A DNA stretch of 64,000 nt from Metarhizium brunneum (GCF_013426205.1 NC_089422.1:4526001-4590000), one strand, 5' to 3'. Counted from the first letter of the stretch, positions 23,586 through 33,667 are shown. A program made the numbers and translations. The notes: generated from the letters alone by a model not told the origin.

Positions 23586-24509
23586 ATGGCGTCTTCGAGC
23601 GCCACGCCCCCGTCGACATCGACATCGACGTCCGCAGCAGCCGCAGCCTCGCTCCAGGTTGCTGCTGCTGACGCGCCAAGCGATGGAAAACTGCCAGCCC
23701 GGCCGAAGCAATTGGTCAATGACCCTGCCCGCACTGGCTTCGATCCCGAGACGAAATGGTGGATGAACTACTTCAAGATCCTGTCGAACCAGATGACCCC
23801 GGAGGGCAAGTTTCACTATAGAGAATGGCGGTACAAGGTCCACGAGGAGCGCGACTGCAAACGCTGTGAAGAGTACAAGGACTGGCTATTCACGTATTCC
23901 CCCGTAGTTCGATTCCTCTCCGACAAGATCCAAGACCTCAATGGCAAGCTGGACCGCTCCAACATCCATTGCCGTCGATGCCCCTCTGTCCTGGAGGAGG
24001 ATGGCACGGTAAATCGCCAGGCCGGCGGCTTCGATCCGAACCATGGCATCCTGATATGTGCAAATGAGGTGCGAGACCGTAAGCACATGGAAGACACGGT
24101 GGCACACGAAATGGTTCATGCGTGGGATCACTTGCGATGGAAGATGGACTGGGTAGGAGACAAGGACTTGAAGCATGCCGCATGCACCGAGGTTAGTCTG
24201 CACAGCCTGCTTTTCGCAGCCCACCAGGTCCCTTGTGACCGAGGCATCATTATGGCCGTACTAACATGTTTTTGTTCCCAGATCCGAGCTTCAATGTTGA
24301 GCGGCGAGTGTCGATGGACAAGAGAAGCCTTCACCCGAGGCCAGTGGTCCGTCACGCAACAATTTCAAAACTGCGTCAGAAGACGGGCAATACAATCCGT
24401 CATGGCCCGACCCCGGTGCAAAGATGACGTACAGGCGACCAAGGTTGTCAACGAAGTTTGGGATTCATGCTTCTCCGATACGAGACCCTTTGACGAGGTA
24501 TACAGGTGA
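23586..24509 (+). CDS. ATP23: Mitochondrial inner-membrane metalloprotease / ATP synthase assembly factor ATP23
   Basis: Intermembrane-space peptidase that matures the Atp6 precursor and aids F1Fo assembly (role known from yeast). Exons 23586-24191 and 24282-24509 give 277 residues. The zinc site is HEMVHAWD in the context [13 protein letters not shown]; conserved Cys pairs CKRCEEY and HCRRCP precede it, and [20 protein letters not shown] follows the intron. The N-terminal 45 residues are Ala/Ser/Thr-rich with no acidic residues at first, which could assist import. The start is the first ATG; a TTG 42 nt upstream is in frame but not needed. The 90-nt intron (24192-24281) has no in-frame stop and is a multiple of three, so retention would insert 30 residues. 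Converges with the Aurora kinase gene. Confidence 0.94.
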   Translation: MASSSATPPSTSTSTSAAAAASLQVAAADAPSDGKLPARPKQLVNDPARTGFDPETKWWMNYFKILSNQMTPEGKFHYREWRYKVHEERDCKRCEEYKDWLFTYSPVVRFLSDKIQDLNGKLDRSNIHCRRCPSVLEEDGTVNRQAGGFDPNHGILICANEVRDRKHMEDTVAHEMVHAWDHLRWKMDWVGDKDLKHAACTEVSLHSLLFAAHQVPCDRGIIMAVLTCFCSQIRASMLSGECRWTREAFTRGQWSVTQQFQNCVRRRAIQSVMARPRCKDDVQATKVVNEVWDSCFSDTRPFDEVYR

Positions 24510-24895
24510 TGAGGAGGCCTAGTTGAACGACTAAACTTGTAACAATACCACGTAATCTCCCCACAGGAGGACGTCATGTTAGACATGTCTGTATTATTCC
24601 AATGCTATAACGATACCCTGAAACACGCGAGCTGCTCAATATGATTTGCTTCATATCGTTTGGTCCTTTTGAAATATTCGCGCCCTTTCGCCCCCGAACA
24701 AGACAGGGAGGGGGGGGGGAGTGGAAAACCAAAAAAACAGAGGAAAAGAAAAGAAAGAACGAACACCCCTTTACTCCAAAACATGCCGACGAATCCAAAA
24801 CACTTTGCTGTTGCTGTGTACCAACTCCGCCCTTGTTTGTGACAATGATAACCCCGACAGAAGGCCAAATAAGTTGTGTGTATGCCCGCGTTCCT
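24510..24895. other. Shared 3' flank of the convergent ATP23 and Aurora kinase genes
   Basis: 386 nt with a purine-rich tract on the plus strand (24704-24770, including a run of nine G and several A-rich blocks). No gene seen. Confidence 0.6.
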
Positions 24896-26251
24896 TCAAC
24901 GCCCCTTCTCACGGTTGGTAGCTCGCTCTCCTTTAACACAGTGCTTCACAATCCAAGGGTGGACCTGGACTTGCTCAAGAGAGATTCTCTTCTCGGGGTC
25001 AAGGACAAGAAGCTGGTCACCCAGGTTAGCCAAACTGCATATTCCCACCGGGCCAGGAGCGAAATAGATGAATAAAATACGTACTCTTTTGATGAGGTCA
25101 CTAGCCTCCGGGCTCACAAACGACGGAATCGACATATCCGCCCTTTGAATCCTTCTCTGGGTCATGACTGGCGTATCCTCAAACGGAGCCTCTCCAACAA
25201 GGAACTCATACGTCAAAACCCCCAAACTCCACAAGTCCACCTTTTCATTGTAATAATTATCCGACGACCCAGGCTTAATCATCTCAGGCGGTAGATAATC
25301 CAGCGTTCCGCACATGGTTTTTCGCCTGTTATTAGGAGCGTGCACACTCCAGCCAAAGTCGGAAATCTTGATCTCGCCGTGGATGCCCACCAAGATGTTC
25401 TCAGGCTTGATATCCCTGTGAATAACATGCTTGCGGTGCAAGTACCTCAAGGCCGAGGCCATCTGGGCAATGTACTGAGCCGACTTCCACTCCGGGAAGC
25501 GGTTCTCCCTCCGCAGGTGCTTATACAGCTCGCCCTTGCCGGCAAACTCGAGAATCAAGAAGATGCGCTTGCTGTCGTGGAAGTGGCCGAACATTTGGAG
25601 AATATTCGGGTGGCGGAGGTTACTCTGGATTTCAATCTCGCGACGAACTTGGCGCTCGACGCCGCCGCCCTGGATCTCACTCTTGTGCAGGACCTTGAGG
25701 GCGCAGATGAAGCCCGTGGTGCGCTCCCTGGCAAGGTACACCCGGCCGAATTTGCCCTTGCCGAGGGGGCGGCCGATTTCAAACATTCCCAGGTGGAACT
25801 GCTTCGGCAGGCCGGGCTGCTCTGCCAGCGAGGAGGCCTTGCCGACCGCCGCCTCTGGCCCTTCTTCCGACGTGCGTGCTGATCCCGCCGACGGCAATGG
25901 CTTGCGGGTAGGCGATGCCGGGTTGTTGATTTTCCGCTGGGCAGCCTGCGAAGGGAGAGTCACGGCGGCGACGGCATTGTGGCTCTGCGACTGAAGTGCC
26001 ACTTTGAACAGGTTTGTCCGACTGCTCCCGAGGGAGAGTTGTTGTGCTGCCACCGATGAGGCAACAACGGTCTGAGGGGGGGAAGAGACCCGGTGTCAGC
26101 GATCACGGCTCGTTCTCGTCATTGAAGCACCGGCGTCTGCGGGCTGCTTGCTTACCTTGCCTTTTGCGTAGAGCCTCGTGCCCTCCCCGTGATCATTCTC
26201 GTCCTGGACGGTCATGCGCTCGAAGCGCGTCTCGAGGGTTCGTGAAGCCAT
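24896..26251 (-). CDS. Aurora-family Ser/Thr kinase (Ipl1/Ark1)
   Basis: Catalytic subunit of the chromosomal passenger complex, correcting kinetochore-microtubule attachment. Exons 26251-26156, 26071-25085, 25012-24896 give 399 residues. Kinase domain: GKGKFG at about 136-141, ALKVL lysine at 158, HRDIKPEN at 250-257, DFGWSVHAP at 270, and the Aurora activation loop [18 protein letters not shown] with Thr284 as the predicted autophosphorylation site. The 130-residue N-terminus is disordered and Ser/Pro-rich. The first 32-residue exon ([13 protein letters not shown]...) is followed by an 84-nt intron; the ATG at 26251 was chosen because the next exon has no ATG before the kinase. The last intron (25084-25013) is 72 nt, stop-free and in frame, so retention would add 24 residues between helix DLIKR and LLVLDPEKR. 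Confidence 0.94.
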
Positions 26252-26636
26252 TGGAAACCCCCAAAACCGGACGGTGTATCGAAAAGGAGCTCTAGCAAGT
26301 TTGCGCAAAGGGCGGGAGAGCGCAACAAGGAGCACTTGTGATAATGGCTGTGGGATAGGGCGAGGGCCGTTGCGGGATGGGGTAGGCCAAACAGTTGGGG
26401 TTTCGGGTTGCCACAGCAACGACAACGTCCGGCTCCATCGCCGTCTTAGACATGTGTGGGGGTGTCTGTAGTACAAAAAAGGAAAAAATGACATGCTCAA
26501 GAATCAGAATAGCTAAATTGTTGTATTGTCCACGACTTTTCATTCGCCTCCGGTTTGGGCCAGGCCATGTCTAGCTGTGAGCCCATATATGCAGCGGCAC
26601 TGCTGCATGTAATCTGGCATTGTGCCCGATCAGTAG
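26252..26636. other. Upstream region of the Aurora kinase gene
   Basis: 385 nt. The minus-strand frame stays open upstream of the kinase ATG as far as 26500 but has no evident ATG or conserved content. It presumably holds the Aurora promoter and leader. Confidence 0.5.
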
Positions 26637-26951
26637 CTAGTATCCCGAGGCGGACCAACCCAGTCGGCAGCTCACGTAATACCAGCTAGAGCCAGGAACC
26701 TCAGTATAGTAGGAAGTTCCATTGACACACTCTACGAAATAGAGCAATCCATTATTCCACTGGAAATATCTGAAGACTTCGTCTCGTGAAGTGACTGGGC
26801 GAAAATGGGGAGGAGGGGGAGGAGGAGGAGACCTTCGTCGACACGGATGGCCCACAGGCAGGTCATGGACGGGGGCTGGAGGCGAGGGATTCGTCTGGGG
26901 AGCTCTCGGGGCCCTTCCCCGGGGCTGTCTGCGCACTCCTTCTTGCGGCAT
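26637..26951 (-). CDS. Small uncharacterised Pro/Arg-rich protein, doubtful
   Basis: Single-exon frame of 104 codons from ATG at 26951 (context CAACAATGCCG). I do not recognise it. The N-terminal half is Arg/Pro-rich with a run of seven or more prolines; the C-terminal part (GLLYFVECVNGTSYYTEVP, SSWYYVSCRLGW) has two Cys, one N-glycosylation site and many aromatics, like the tail of a small secreted protein. No signal peptide follows the ATG, but the same frame upstream to 27077 encodes a hydrophobic Leu-rich stretch without an ATG. A TATA-like box and CT-rich leader 200 nt upstream support transcription. It may be a real gene with a missed first exon, or a gene whose start was lost. Confidence 0.35.
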   Translation of the reverse strand: MPQEGVRRQPRGRAPRAPQTNPSPPAPVHDLPVGHPCRRRSPPPPPPPHFRPVTSRDEVFRYFQWNNGLLYFVECVNGTSYYTEVPGSSWYYVSCRLGWSASGY

Positions 26952-27172
26952 TGTTGCTGACGCTCCAAGGGCTTGAGTCCGAAATAAGAGCAAGGTAAGT
27001 GTGGCGGATGCCGTTGTAGTAGAAGGAACAAGACGAATGGGAAGTAGTATATGCCTGTCCTTGAGTTGATTGTGCAAGGGTGGGAGTAGATGGTTCTCTC
27101 CGTTTCTGAGATAAATTTGTAAAGTGATGGTTTCTGATGTTGCGAGAAGGATGAGAGGACGAGGATGAATAT

Positions 27173-27182
27173 GTATATATAG
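27173..27182 (-). promoter_or_regulatory. TATA-like box upstream of the small ORF at 26637-26951
   Basis: Minus-strand CTATATATAC followed by a CT-rich, ATG-free leader. Position and composition fit a core promoter; the assignment is inference. Confidence 0.4.
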
Positions 27183-27795
27183 ATGAATTTAGAAATACAG
27201 TATGACTCTATACACACCAAGGTGGCTTTTTTACAGCAGCGCCAACATAGCGTCCGCCTCAAGCCGGGCCAAAGTTTAATGCTTTTTTACATTTGGAATT
27301 TGATACGGCAGAGTACGCCTTCATACATGCAGCACTACATGTTGGAAATCGTAATTCACCAGAATGTGTGAGCCTGTTTATGAGAGCACGAGTATTGCAG
27401 CTGCGGTTGGCACAGAAAAGGTCATTGTGAAGCTGTATCGTCGGTGGCATTGAGAGGGTCTGAGTTGAAAAGGCGCCATATACTATTGTATTCAACACAT
27501 CTGCCTGTCAAAAGGGCTTGCGAGTAGGACCTTTGATGGACTCCAATCTTGGGTGTATGATTCACCGTATAATCCGCCGCGACTAATCTTGTTGCGTTAA
27601 TCTGAACATTAGCTTTGGCATGAACAAAGCATCACATACATATTTCAAAAGCCATGCAAGCCTAGCACAGCCAAGATCGCAACTTACATGCTTGCTGGGT
27701 ATGATGAGCAGTCGTCTACGTTTGCTGGCCAAGTCACAAGTGGGCATTCGGCCGGAGCCGGCACGGGCTAGGAAACCTAATAATTATAGTCATAC

Positions 27796-27871
27796 GGAAG
27801 GGGGAAAAAGACAAGGGGAAAAAAAGATGAAAAAGAACCAAAAAAGAAAAGAAAAAAGAACAATCGAGGGC
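27796..27871 (+). repeat. Polypurine tract upstream of TIP41
   Basis: About 75 nt that are almost only A and G on the plus strand (ggaagggggaaaaagacaag..., then A-rich blocks broken by single C or T). It ends about 220 nt before the TIP41 ATG. Confidence 0.75.
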
Positions 27872-28094
27872 AGGAGCTAGCCGCCAATTAAACACTTCCC
27901 ATCAAGAAGCAGGTGTTCCAAGTACGGAAGTAACAAAACCGCCAGGAACGACCCACCCCGCCGAGAACCCCGCCAGGCCCCTCAAGTCTGACAAGAATGG
28001 AAGCCTCAACCTCCCGGCGTCACATCCGGCCGAGTTCGCAACTCGGCCATCCTCATCACACCGTCGAAAGCAAATCTCGCAAGAGCGTGCCACA

Positions 28095-29122
28095 ATGCAG
28101 TCCCGCCGCCTGCCCCCGATCCCCCCGGGGCCGACCGGCCGTCCCCCCACCCTCAACCATATCAACGACGTCAACGAGCCGTTTCCCACGCGCGATGCCC
28201 TTCAAGCCGCTACCAAGAGCCACTCCCAAGGAAACTTCACCATCTCAGCCCGCAAGCTCCCCATCTCCAAGGCCGGCGCCATCGACCACCTCACCGAGAA
28301 GATCGGCATCCCCATGCCGGAGATGATATTCGGCGACAACATTGTGTCCATCCTGCACAGACCCTCCAAGTGGTACTTTGAGTTTAACACCCCAGATGCG
28401 CTGGACGCCGTGGACAAGACGGACAAGCACATGCTCAAGGTAGCCTACGCGCGGGACTGGGAGAGCACGCGAGAGGGAACAACACAAAACATCAAAGAGG
28501 TTGTCAAGCCCTACGACTGGAGCTATTCCACCACCTATGCGGGAACCGTGGGCGTGGCAGGCCAGCAGCAGCAGCAGCAGCAATACGATGGACCCTCTTC
28601 TTCCGAAGCTGCAAGCAGCCCAATCGTCCCGCAGTTCCAACCGACAGACAAAAAGATACCAGTCGAACTACTAAAGAGGCGCGACCCGATCCTCTTCTTC
28701 GACGAGGTAGTTCTGTACGAGAGCGAGCTGGACGACAACGGAATCTCAATGTACAGCGCCAAAGTGCGCGTCCACCAGCAGCGCATGTTGATCCTGTGCC
28801 GCCTGTTCATGAGGCTAGACAATGTGGTCGTCAGACTGCGCGACACAAGGATATACGTCGACTTTGAGACCGACGAGGTGATGCGAGAGTATACCGCCAA
28901 GGAGGCCAAGTTTGACGACGTGAAGCGGGTGCGTGTTGGTCCCTTTTTTCTTTCCTTTTTGTATGTGTATTTGCCATACAGTCGGGTGCTAACCCTGCCC
29001 AGAAGCTTGCCATGTCAGGGCGTCTACCGGATGACATTACTGTTGTCTTGCGAAACCCAAACGAGTTGGACCCCTTGCTGGACATTGTGCAACACCAGAC
29101 CGAGGCGCTTTGCCTGAAGTAG
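28095..29122 (+). CDS. TIP41: TIP41-like regulator of type 2A-family phosphatases (TOR pathway)
   Basis: Homologue of yeast Tip41, which binds Tap42 and PP2A-type phosphatases and counteracts TORC1 signalling. Exons 28095-28928 and 29003-29122 (intron 74 nt, GTGCGT...CCCAG, phase 0) give 317 residues. Diagnostic blocks: FTISARKLPISKAGAIDHLTEK, MIFGDN, KVAYARDW, VKPYDWSYSTTYAG, ILFFDEVVLYESELDDNG, and VRVHQQRMLILCRLFMRLDNVVVR...YVDF. A polyglutamine run of seven (QQQQQQQ, 28561-28581) sits in a variable loop after the conserved YDWSYSTTYAGT. The intron falls near the C-terminus, before KLAMSGRLPDDI. Converges with the unknown gene at 29638. Confidence 0.95.
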
Positions 29123-29637
29123 ACGGCGGGGTGAGTAGATGGGGACAGATGGGATTGATATGAATTGCGTATTTAGACATCATGGCGTTATAGGTAGGAA
29201 TTGCGCATTGCCGCTCGCATTCCCATGGGACGAGGCGAGCTCAAAAGCGAAGAGAGGTCGTCAGATGTTTGTATAAAGTATGGAGTCGGCAAGAATATCG
29301 CTGCTACCACGTCGACGACATTAGTTGAGGCTCATGCGCACGAACCAAGTTTCTTTGTTGGTCATCAAAACCTGCTGACAAGTACAGAGTCTGGTACGAC
29401 AACGTTATTCCCACACAAAGCCCCAGGGAACAAGGCGTCAGAATAGTCACTAGCCAAGCCGTATGCCGCATGGGTATTCAGTAAAAATTAGCACACCCTA
29501 CAAAATCATGATGCTAAACTAATATCAATCACCGGGCCCCTTTTCCCATCCTGCACCCATACGCCCAAACACCGTAAACAACCTCCCACCTGCACTAGAC
29601 CACCAATCCATAACTCATCAAGTTTTCCTTGTCACCT
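29123..29637. other. 3' flanks of TIP41 and the convergent unknown gene
   Basis: 515 nt. Only an 81-codon non-conserved plus frame (29201-29446). C-rich near the minus-strand gene end. Nothing else seen. Confidence 0.55.
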
Positions 29638-31305
29638 TCACCGCGCTCCTAGCGGCGATGACGGCTCGGTAACCTCCTCAAACGACAGCTCCCATCTATC
29701 TACTTCCTTAAACTTCGTACTCGCTCTCTTCAGCTCATCCGCATTCTGGATATCCTCTGTCACGGACGCCCCGACATCAAACGTATCGTCCGGAAGGGGC
29801 TGGAACTGACTGTTATCCTGCTCCTCCTCACTCTCATTCTCCTTGTCCTCCTCGTGGTGGTGTGTTTTTGAGGCTGTCCTGGCGGAGCGCCGCACAGAGA
29901 CGGGGGTTTGCTTTGGTTTGAGGATATTGCGTCCCTGACGGGACGTAGTTCTGCTTGGTGGGCGACTGCCTTTTCCGCGTCGTGGTCTGGTATCCTCGCC
30001 GTCCTCTCCTTCGGTGTCAATGTCAGATTCTTCCCTGTTATGCTTATATCGCCGCTTAGGGAGAAGGTTTGTAAGGTCAGCGGTGGTGGGTTGCTGAGAA
30101 CGCTGGTGTTTAGAGCCTCGGGTCCGGGTACCATAGTTGGGAGAGTGCGTCAGCGATGGCGGTGAGGAGACGTCGGATAGGTCGTCCCTATTGTTTCTGA
30201 GAGGCGTATTGATGGATGGGCGACGGTGTCTCTTGGCAAGTGTGTGGATATCTGGCCAGACACTGTCATCCGCTTCCGAGTCGCTGCTGGCCGGGGGGGC
30301 ATTGATTTCATCCATATTGATGGGCGTGGTCGCTCTGGCAAAGTGAGCTGCTGGCGGCGACGCCGACGCCAACTCGGAGAGCTCGGAGTCGCTGCTGATG
30401 TCTATGCCGCCGTTGGCTTCGACCCGCGCAACCTTTTCGGGTCGAGGGCTTTCGGATTGCGCATTTCCCTCGCTCTTTCGCTTTCTGAGTGAGCGCCTGC
30501 GCCCCTCAGGCAAGGGCGAGGGTGAGGGCGCGGGATCGCGTGCCACATGTGCCTGACTACGTCTCGATCGACGCCTGAGGTCCAGAGGTGTTGATTCAGC
30601 TTCTGGTGCGAATTCGCCCTCGCTTTCAAGCTCAGAGTCCCGTGCTACGCTTCCTGCTCTGCTGCTTGCCGCACTGCCTGCTATACTGCCCGTTTGCGAG
30701 CGTGCTCGTCGAGATGTCGCCAGAATGCTCGGCTCTCTGGCGCGTCTTCGGAAGATGCCAATGTTGAAGGAGGAGCTGACACCGGGCGTGTTGGTACCCC
30801 GGCTGCTGGGCCTGATGGGAGGATCGTTGCGTCCGATTATGCTGGACTGGCGGGATCTGGGTCGTGTTTTGAAGTGGCCAAGGGTCCCAGAGGAGCTGGC
30901 CGCTGAATGGGGAGCGTCGGGAATATCTCCGTCTGCAAAGCTGTCGCCCAAGTCCCCAAATACATCGTCATCGGCCAGATCCAGGCCAGTGGTATCCCTT
31001 CTCATGGCAGGCGTAGCCATGGCGCGTCGTCCAATTTCAATCGAGCTTCTTGTGTCATCAGGGCCAGGTGTAGATGTAGGGTCCTCGTTCGCAAGGCTGT
31101 CTAGAGCCGCATCCCTTCTTTGGTTGGCTGCACGAATAGCATCTTCCTCGTCAAGACGCAGACGAGCTCCCGTGGATCGCGTCGACCTTGTGCGGCCTCT
31201 CGTACGGCCGCGCTGTTCATCGTGGTCATCTGTTACGGCAGCGGGCTCGGGGGAATTTGAGTCGGTCGTTGGTGGCGCCTGACGCGCCCGCCTTGCTCGC
31301 GGCAT
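29638..31305 (-). CDS. Uncharacterised basic, largely disordered protein (555 aa), probably nuclear
   Basis: Intronless frame from ATG at 31305 (MPRARRARQAPP; the upstream TTG is not a plausible start) to TAG at 29638. I do not recognise the family. Visible features: repeated Arg/Ser clusters (RGRTRGRTRSTRSTGARLR, RRRSLRKRKSEG), likely bipartite nuclear signals, acidic-Ser motifs (SSDSELSELAS, SSDSEADDSVWPDIHTLAKR) resembling CK2 or SUMO-interaction sites, and a conserved-looking C-terminal segment after 500 (DELKRASTKFKEVDRWELSF, then EEVTEPSSP) that is the only part predicted to fold as a helix. The composition suggests a chromatin or chromosome-associated scaffold, but this is inference. 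Convergent to TIP41 and co-directional with MRH4. Confidence 0.8.
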   Translation of the reverse strand: MPRARRARQAPPTTDSNSPEPAAVTDDHDEQRGRTRGRTRSTRSTGARLRLDEEDAIRAANQRRDAALDSLANEDPTSTPGPDDTRSSIEIGRRAMATPAMRRDTTGLDLADDDVFGDLGDSFADGDIPDAPHSAASSSGTLGHFKTRPRSRQSSIIGRNDPPIRPSSRGTNTPGVSSSFNIGIFRRRAREPSILATSRRARSQTGSIAGSAASSRAGSVARDSELESEGEFAPEAESTPLDLRRRSRRSQAHVARDPAPSPSPLPEGRRRSLRKRKSEGNAQSESPRPEKVARVEANGGIDISSDSELSELASASPPAAHFARATTPINMDEINAPPASSDSEADDSVWPDIHTLAKRHRRPSINTPLRNNRDDLSDVSSPPSLTHSPNYGTRTRGSKHQRSQQPTTADLTNLLPKRRYKHNREESDIDTEGEDGEDTRPRRGKGSRPPSRTTSRQGRNILKPKQTPVSVRRSARTASKTHHHEEDKENESEEEQDNSQFQPLPDDTFDVGASVTEDIQNADELKRASTKFKEVDRWELSFEEVTEPSSPLGAR

Positions 31306-31855
31306 GGTTGGCAAAGTACCAGAGCTGGGCTCTTGACTGTTTTGCAAGAATTTATGCTGCTAGGCTAGAGATGAGGAAAAGAGGACAATGACGCAGACTT
31401 TGTGAGATCAAAATCGGGAATTGTGGCTGTCTTGTTCAAGACTGACTGGTTCCGTGTATCGAGGTGGATATTTTGGGAGTTGAGTGAGTACTTTGGTACA
31501 TTGCACCAAGACGCGTCGCGACGCGGGCGGGAAGCTACACTGTGGACTAGCCCGTCTTGGTCTGGGCTGCAACAGAATCACGGACCAGAGAGATGGAACT
31601 TGACCACCGGAGCGGCCACTGCCTGGGATCCAGTAATTATACTATTTATGTACTTAGAGTTATACTATTTATTTTTAAAAAATAAAAAAAATATAGTAAA
31701 GGAGGATATTCCGTGGTGATTTTCTCAGTAATGCCGCTATTTTTTGGAGATTAACATGCCCGGTCGCCTGTCTGGCTCTATGTGCATCCTTCCCGACCTA
31801 GTATCTATCGTACATCAAATAAAACTCTACACCCAAAATCGTACATATTTGCTGT
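31306..31855. other. Intergenic region between MRH4 and the unknown nuclear-type gene
   Basis: 550 nt, containing an AT-rich patch at 31635-31700 (A/T runs) that probably belongs to the MRH4 3' flank. No gene seen. Confidence 0.5.
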
Positions 31856-33667
31856 TTAAATGAGCGCCTGGCCCATGAACATGCTGTTCTTGACCTCCGA
31901 AACGACATCCTTTCGGTCATTGTTGCCCACCAGAACAATACCCCTGCCACGACGACCCATTCGTCCAGCTCGACCCAGTCGATGAATAAAATCAATAGTG
32001 GTGTGCGGAACATCGTACAAAATGACATGGCGCACAGCTACCGTGTCGATGCCCCTGGAGGCCAGATCCGTAACCACCAAGGCCTTTACGTTGGACAGAG
32101 AGCGACGCCGGCCCGCCGCCGCTGCAGGCGTTGAAATTCGTAGCGGCTCAGGCGACGTGAACATGCTGAGCACTTCGCCGTGCCGTTTCTCCGGGGTGTC
32201 TCTGTGTAGGGCCTCGGCGTCTATGCCCTTGGATCGCAAGTATTCTGCCACCTCTTCCGTCTTCTCTCTTTCATTCACGAACACTAGTACACGACGAACA
32301 TCCACCTCCCCCTTGACAGGTCCCTCGTGCGCCGACGCCTCTCTGCCAATGGTATAGATTGCATCTGCACAGGCAAGATCCTTGTTATTCCGGTAAGGAT
32401 CCTTTGAGACGTCAATGACGCCGAGCTGGACCCGTCGCGGAATTGCATGCAAGTTGGGCGTGGTGATGCGCATCATTTTGGGGTAGTTGGTGGCCAAGTA
32501 ATTGTTCAGTTTCTTGGGGATGGTAGCGGAGCAGCACACAAACTTCTTCATAGATGGCATGGCTCGCTCGACGATGCTTGTCGTAACTGACGCAAAGCTT
32601 CTGTCGAGCAAGGAATCCGCTTCATCAACAATGAGGTGAGATACTCGAGATAATATGTTTGGGTCCGAGTCCGCAATGGATGCGAGCAGATGGGGTGTGG
32701 CAACAATGACATCGACGCCCTTTGGCCCGTAGAGATTTCGCTGGATCTGCTGTGCCTTGAGATCCGAGGACAGCATTTCCGTTTTGAATTTGGCAACGTG
32801 TGACAGGGACTTGGACACTTTCATGACCTGCTGGGCCAGCTCGGCGGTGGGCACCAAGACGATGACTTTTGGCCGTGCCATTGTGGGATGTGGCTCGTCG
32901 AATGTTCTTCCCTTGAAGTTTGCCGCCTGTTGGCGCGCCTTTTCTTCTTCAAACCGCTCCTTGTATGCCTTGATGTCGGGGTCTTCAGCTTCAGCGATTT
33001 TGAGGGCGTCGATGGCGGGCAGGAGGTACGCCAGCGTCTTTCCGGAACCCGTCTCTGCGGCCAGCAAGAATGACTCCATCCCCGTGCTAGGGGTCTTGTT
33101 CTCCCCGGGGCCTGCTTGTCCCAATAGCGCGGGAATGGCCAGGCGTTGTACCGGTGTCGGTTTGATGTCGACCATGTTCTTGAACAGCTCCTCAGTCACG
33201 GCTGATTTGACAATTGGCAGCAAGTCAAACTGGTCAAAAGTGTCGTAGTGAGACATCTTGTCCTTTAGACTGGTCCTCCGTCCGTACGAAACAGTAGCCA
33301 AGGCGCGCTGCATCTTCAATGCCTTGCGATCGTCAGGTTTTCGTCGCTCATCGCGGCGGGAAGTCGTGTCGGTGGAATCTCTTCTTGAGGACCCTCGCGC
33401 CTCCCTCGATCCTCGACTTCGGTCAACATTTGCTGTTCGTCTATTCATCCCGGCAAAGGGGCCATCGATTGAGGCACGTCTCGACCTGTGCTTATCAGCA
33501 GAGGCAGGGGATTGATGGACTCTGTCGGAGAGCACCATGCGAGATGGTCGTGCCTTGGCCTGTCGCGAAACGAAGCGTTGCGCCAGGGGCGGCTGGATGA
33601 GGGCACGAGGCGCCATCCGACGACCTAGGGTCGAGATGCACAACGAGCAGACCGAACTGGGCGCCAT
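31856..33667 (-). CDS. MRH4: Mitochondrial DEAD-box RNA helicase MRH4
   Basis: ATP-dependent RNA helicase of the mitochondrial matrix, required in yeast for a late step of the mitochondrial large ribosomal subunit. Intronless, 603 residues from ATG 33667. The first 45 residues carry an Arg-rich presequence (MAPSSVCSLCISTLGRRMAP...), followed by a basic Ser/Arg linker to about 115. Motifs: Q-like PTPVQRLAIP near 171, motif I AETGSGKT about 204-211, Ia PTAEL, II VDEAD about 347-351, III SAT in CCSAT, V DLASRGID, VI HRLGRAGRMGRRG. Insertions rich in charged residues lie between motifs I and Ia. Divergent from the PhyH gene over 570 nt; a 9-mer TACTCCGTA lies 26 nt before the start. Confidence 0.94.
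   Translation of the reverse strand: MAPSSVCSLCISTLGRRMAPRALIQPPLAQRFVSRQAKARPSRMVLSDRVHQSPASADKHRSRRASIDGPFAGMNRRTANVDRSRGSREARGSSRRDSTDTTSRRDERRKPDDRKALKMQRALATVSYGRRTSLKDKMSHYDTFDQFDLLPIVKSAVTEELFKNMVDIKPTPVQRLAIPALLGQAGPGENKTPSTGMESFLLAAETGSGKTLAYLLPAIDALKIAEAEDPDIKAYKERFEEEKARQQAANFKGRTFDEPHPTMARPKVIVLVPTAELAQQVMKVSKSLSHVAKFKTEMLSSDLKAQQIQRNLYGPKGVDVIVATPHLLASIADSDPNILSRVSHLIVDEADSLLDRSFASVTTSIVERAMPSMKKFVCCSATIPKKLNNYLATNYPKMMRITTPNLHAIPRRVQLGVIDVSKDPYRNNKDLACADAIYTIGREASAHEGPVKGEVDVRRVLVFVNEREKTEEVAEYLRSKGIDAEALHRDTPEKRHGEVLSMFTSPEPLRISTPAAAAGRRRSLSNVKALVVTDLASRGIDTVAVRHVILYDVPHTTIDFIHRLGRAGRMGRRGRGIVLVGNNDRKDVVSEVKNSMFMGQALI

Larger units (their letters stand above)
26952..28094. other. 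Divergent intergenic region upstream of TIP41
   Basis: 1.14 kb with no other supported gene. It includes the TATA-like box at 27173-27182, an AT-rich middle, and a purine tract just before the TIP41 leader. Confidence 0.55.
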
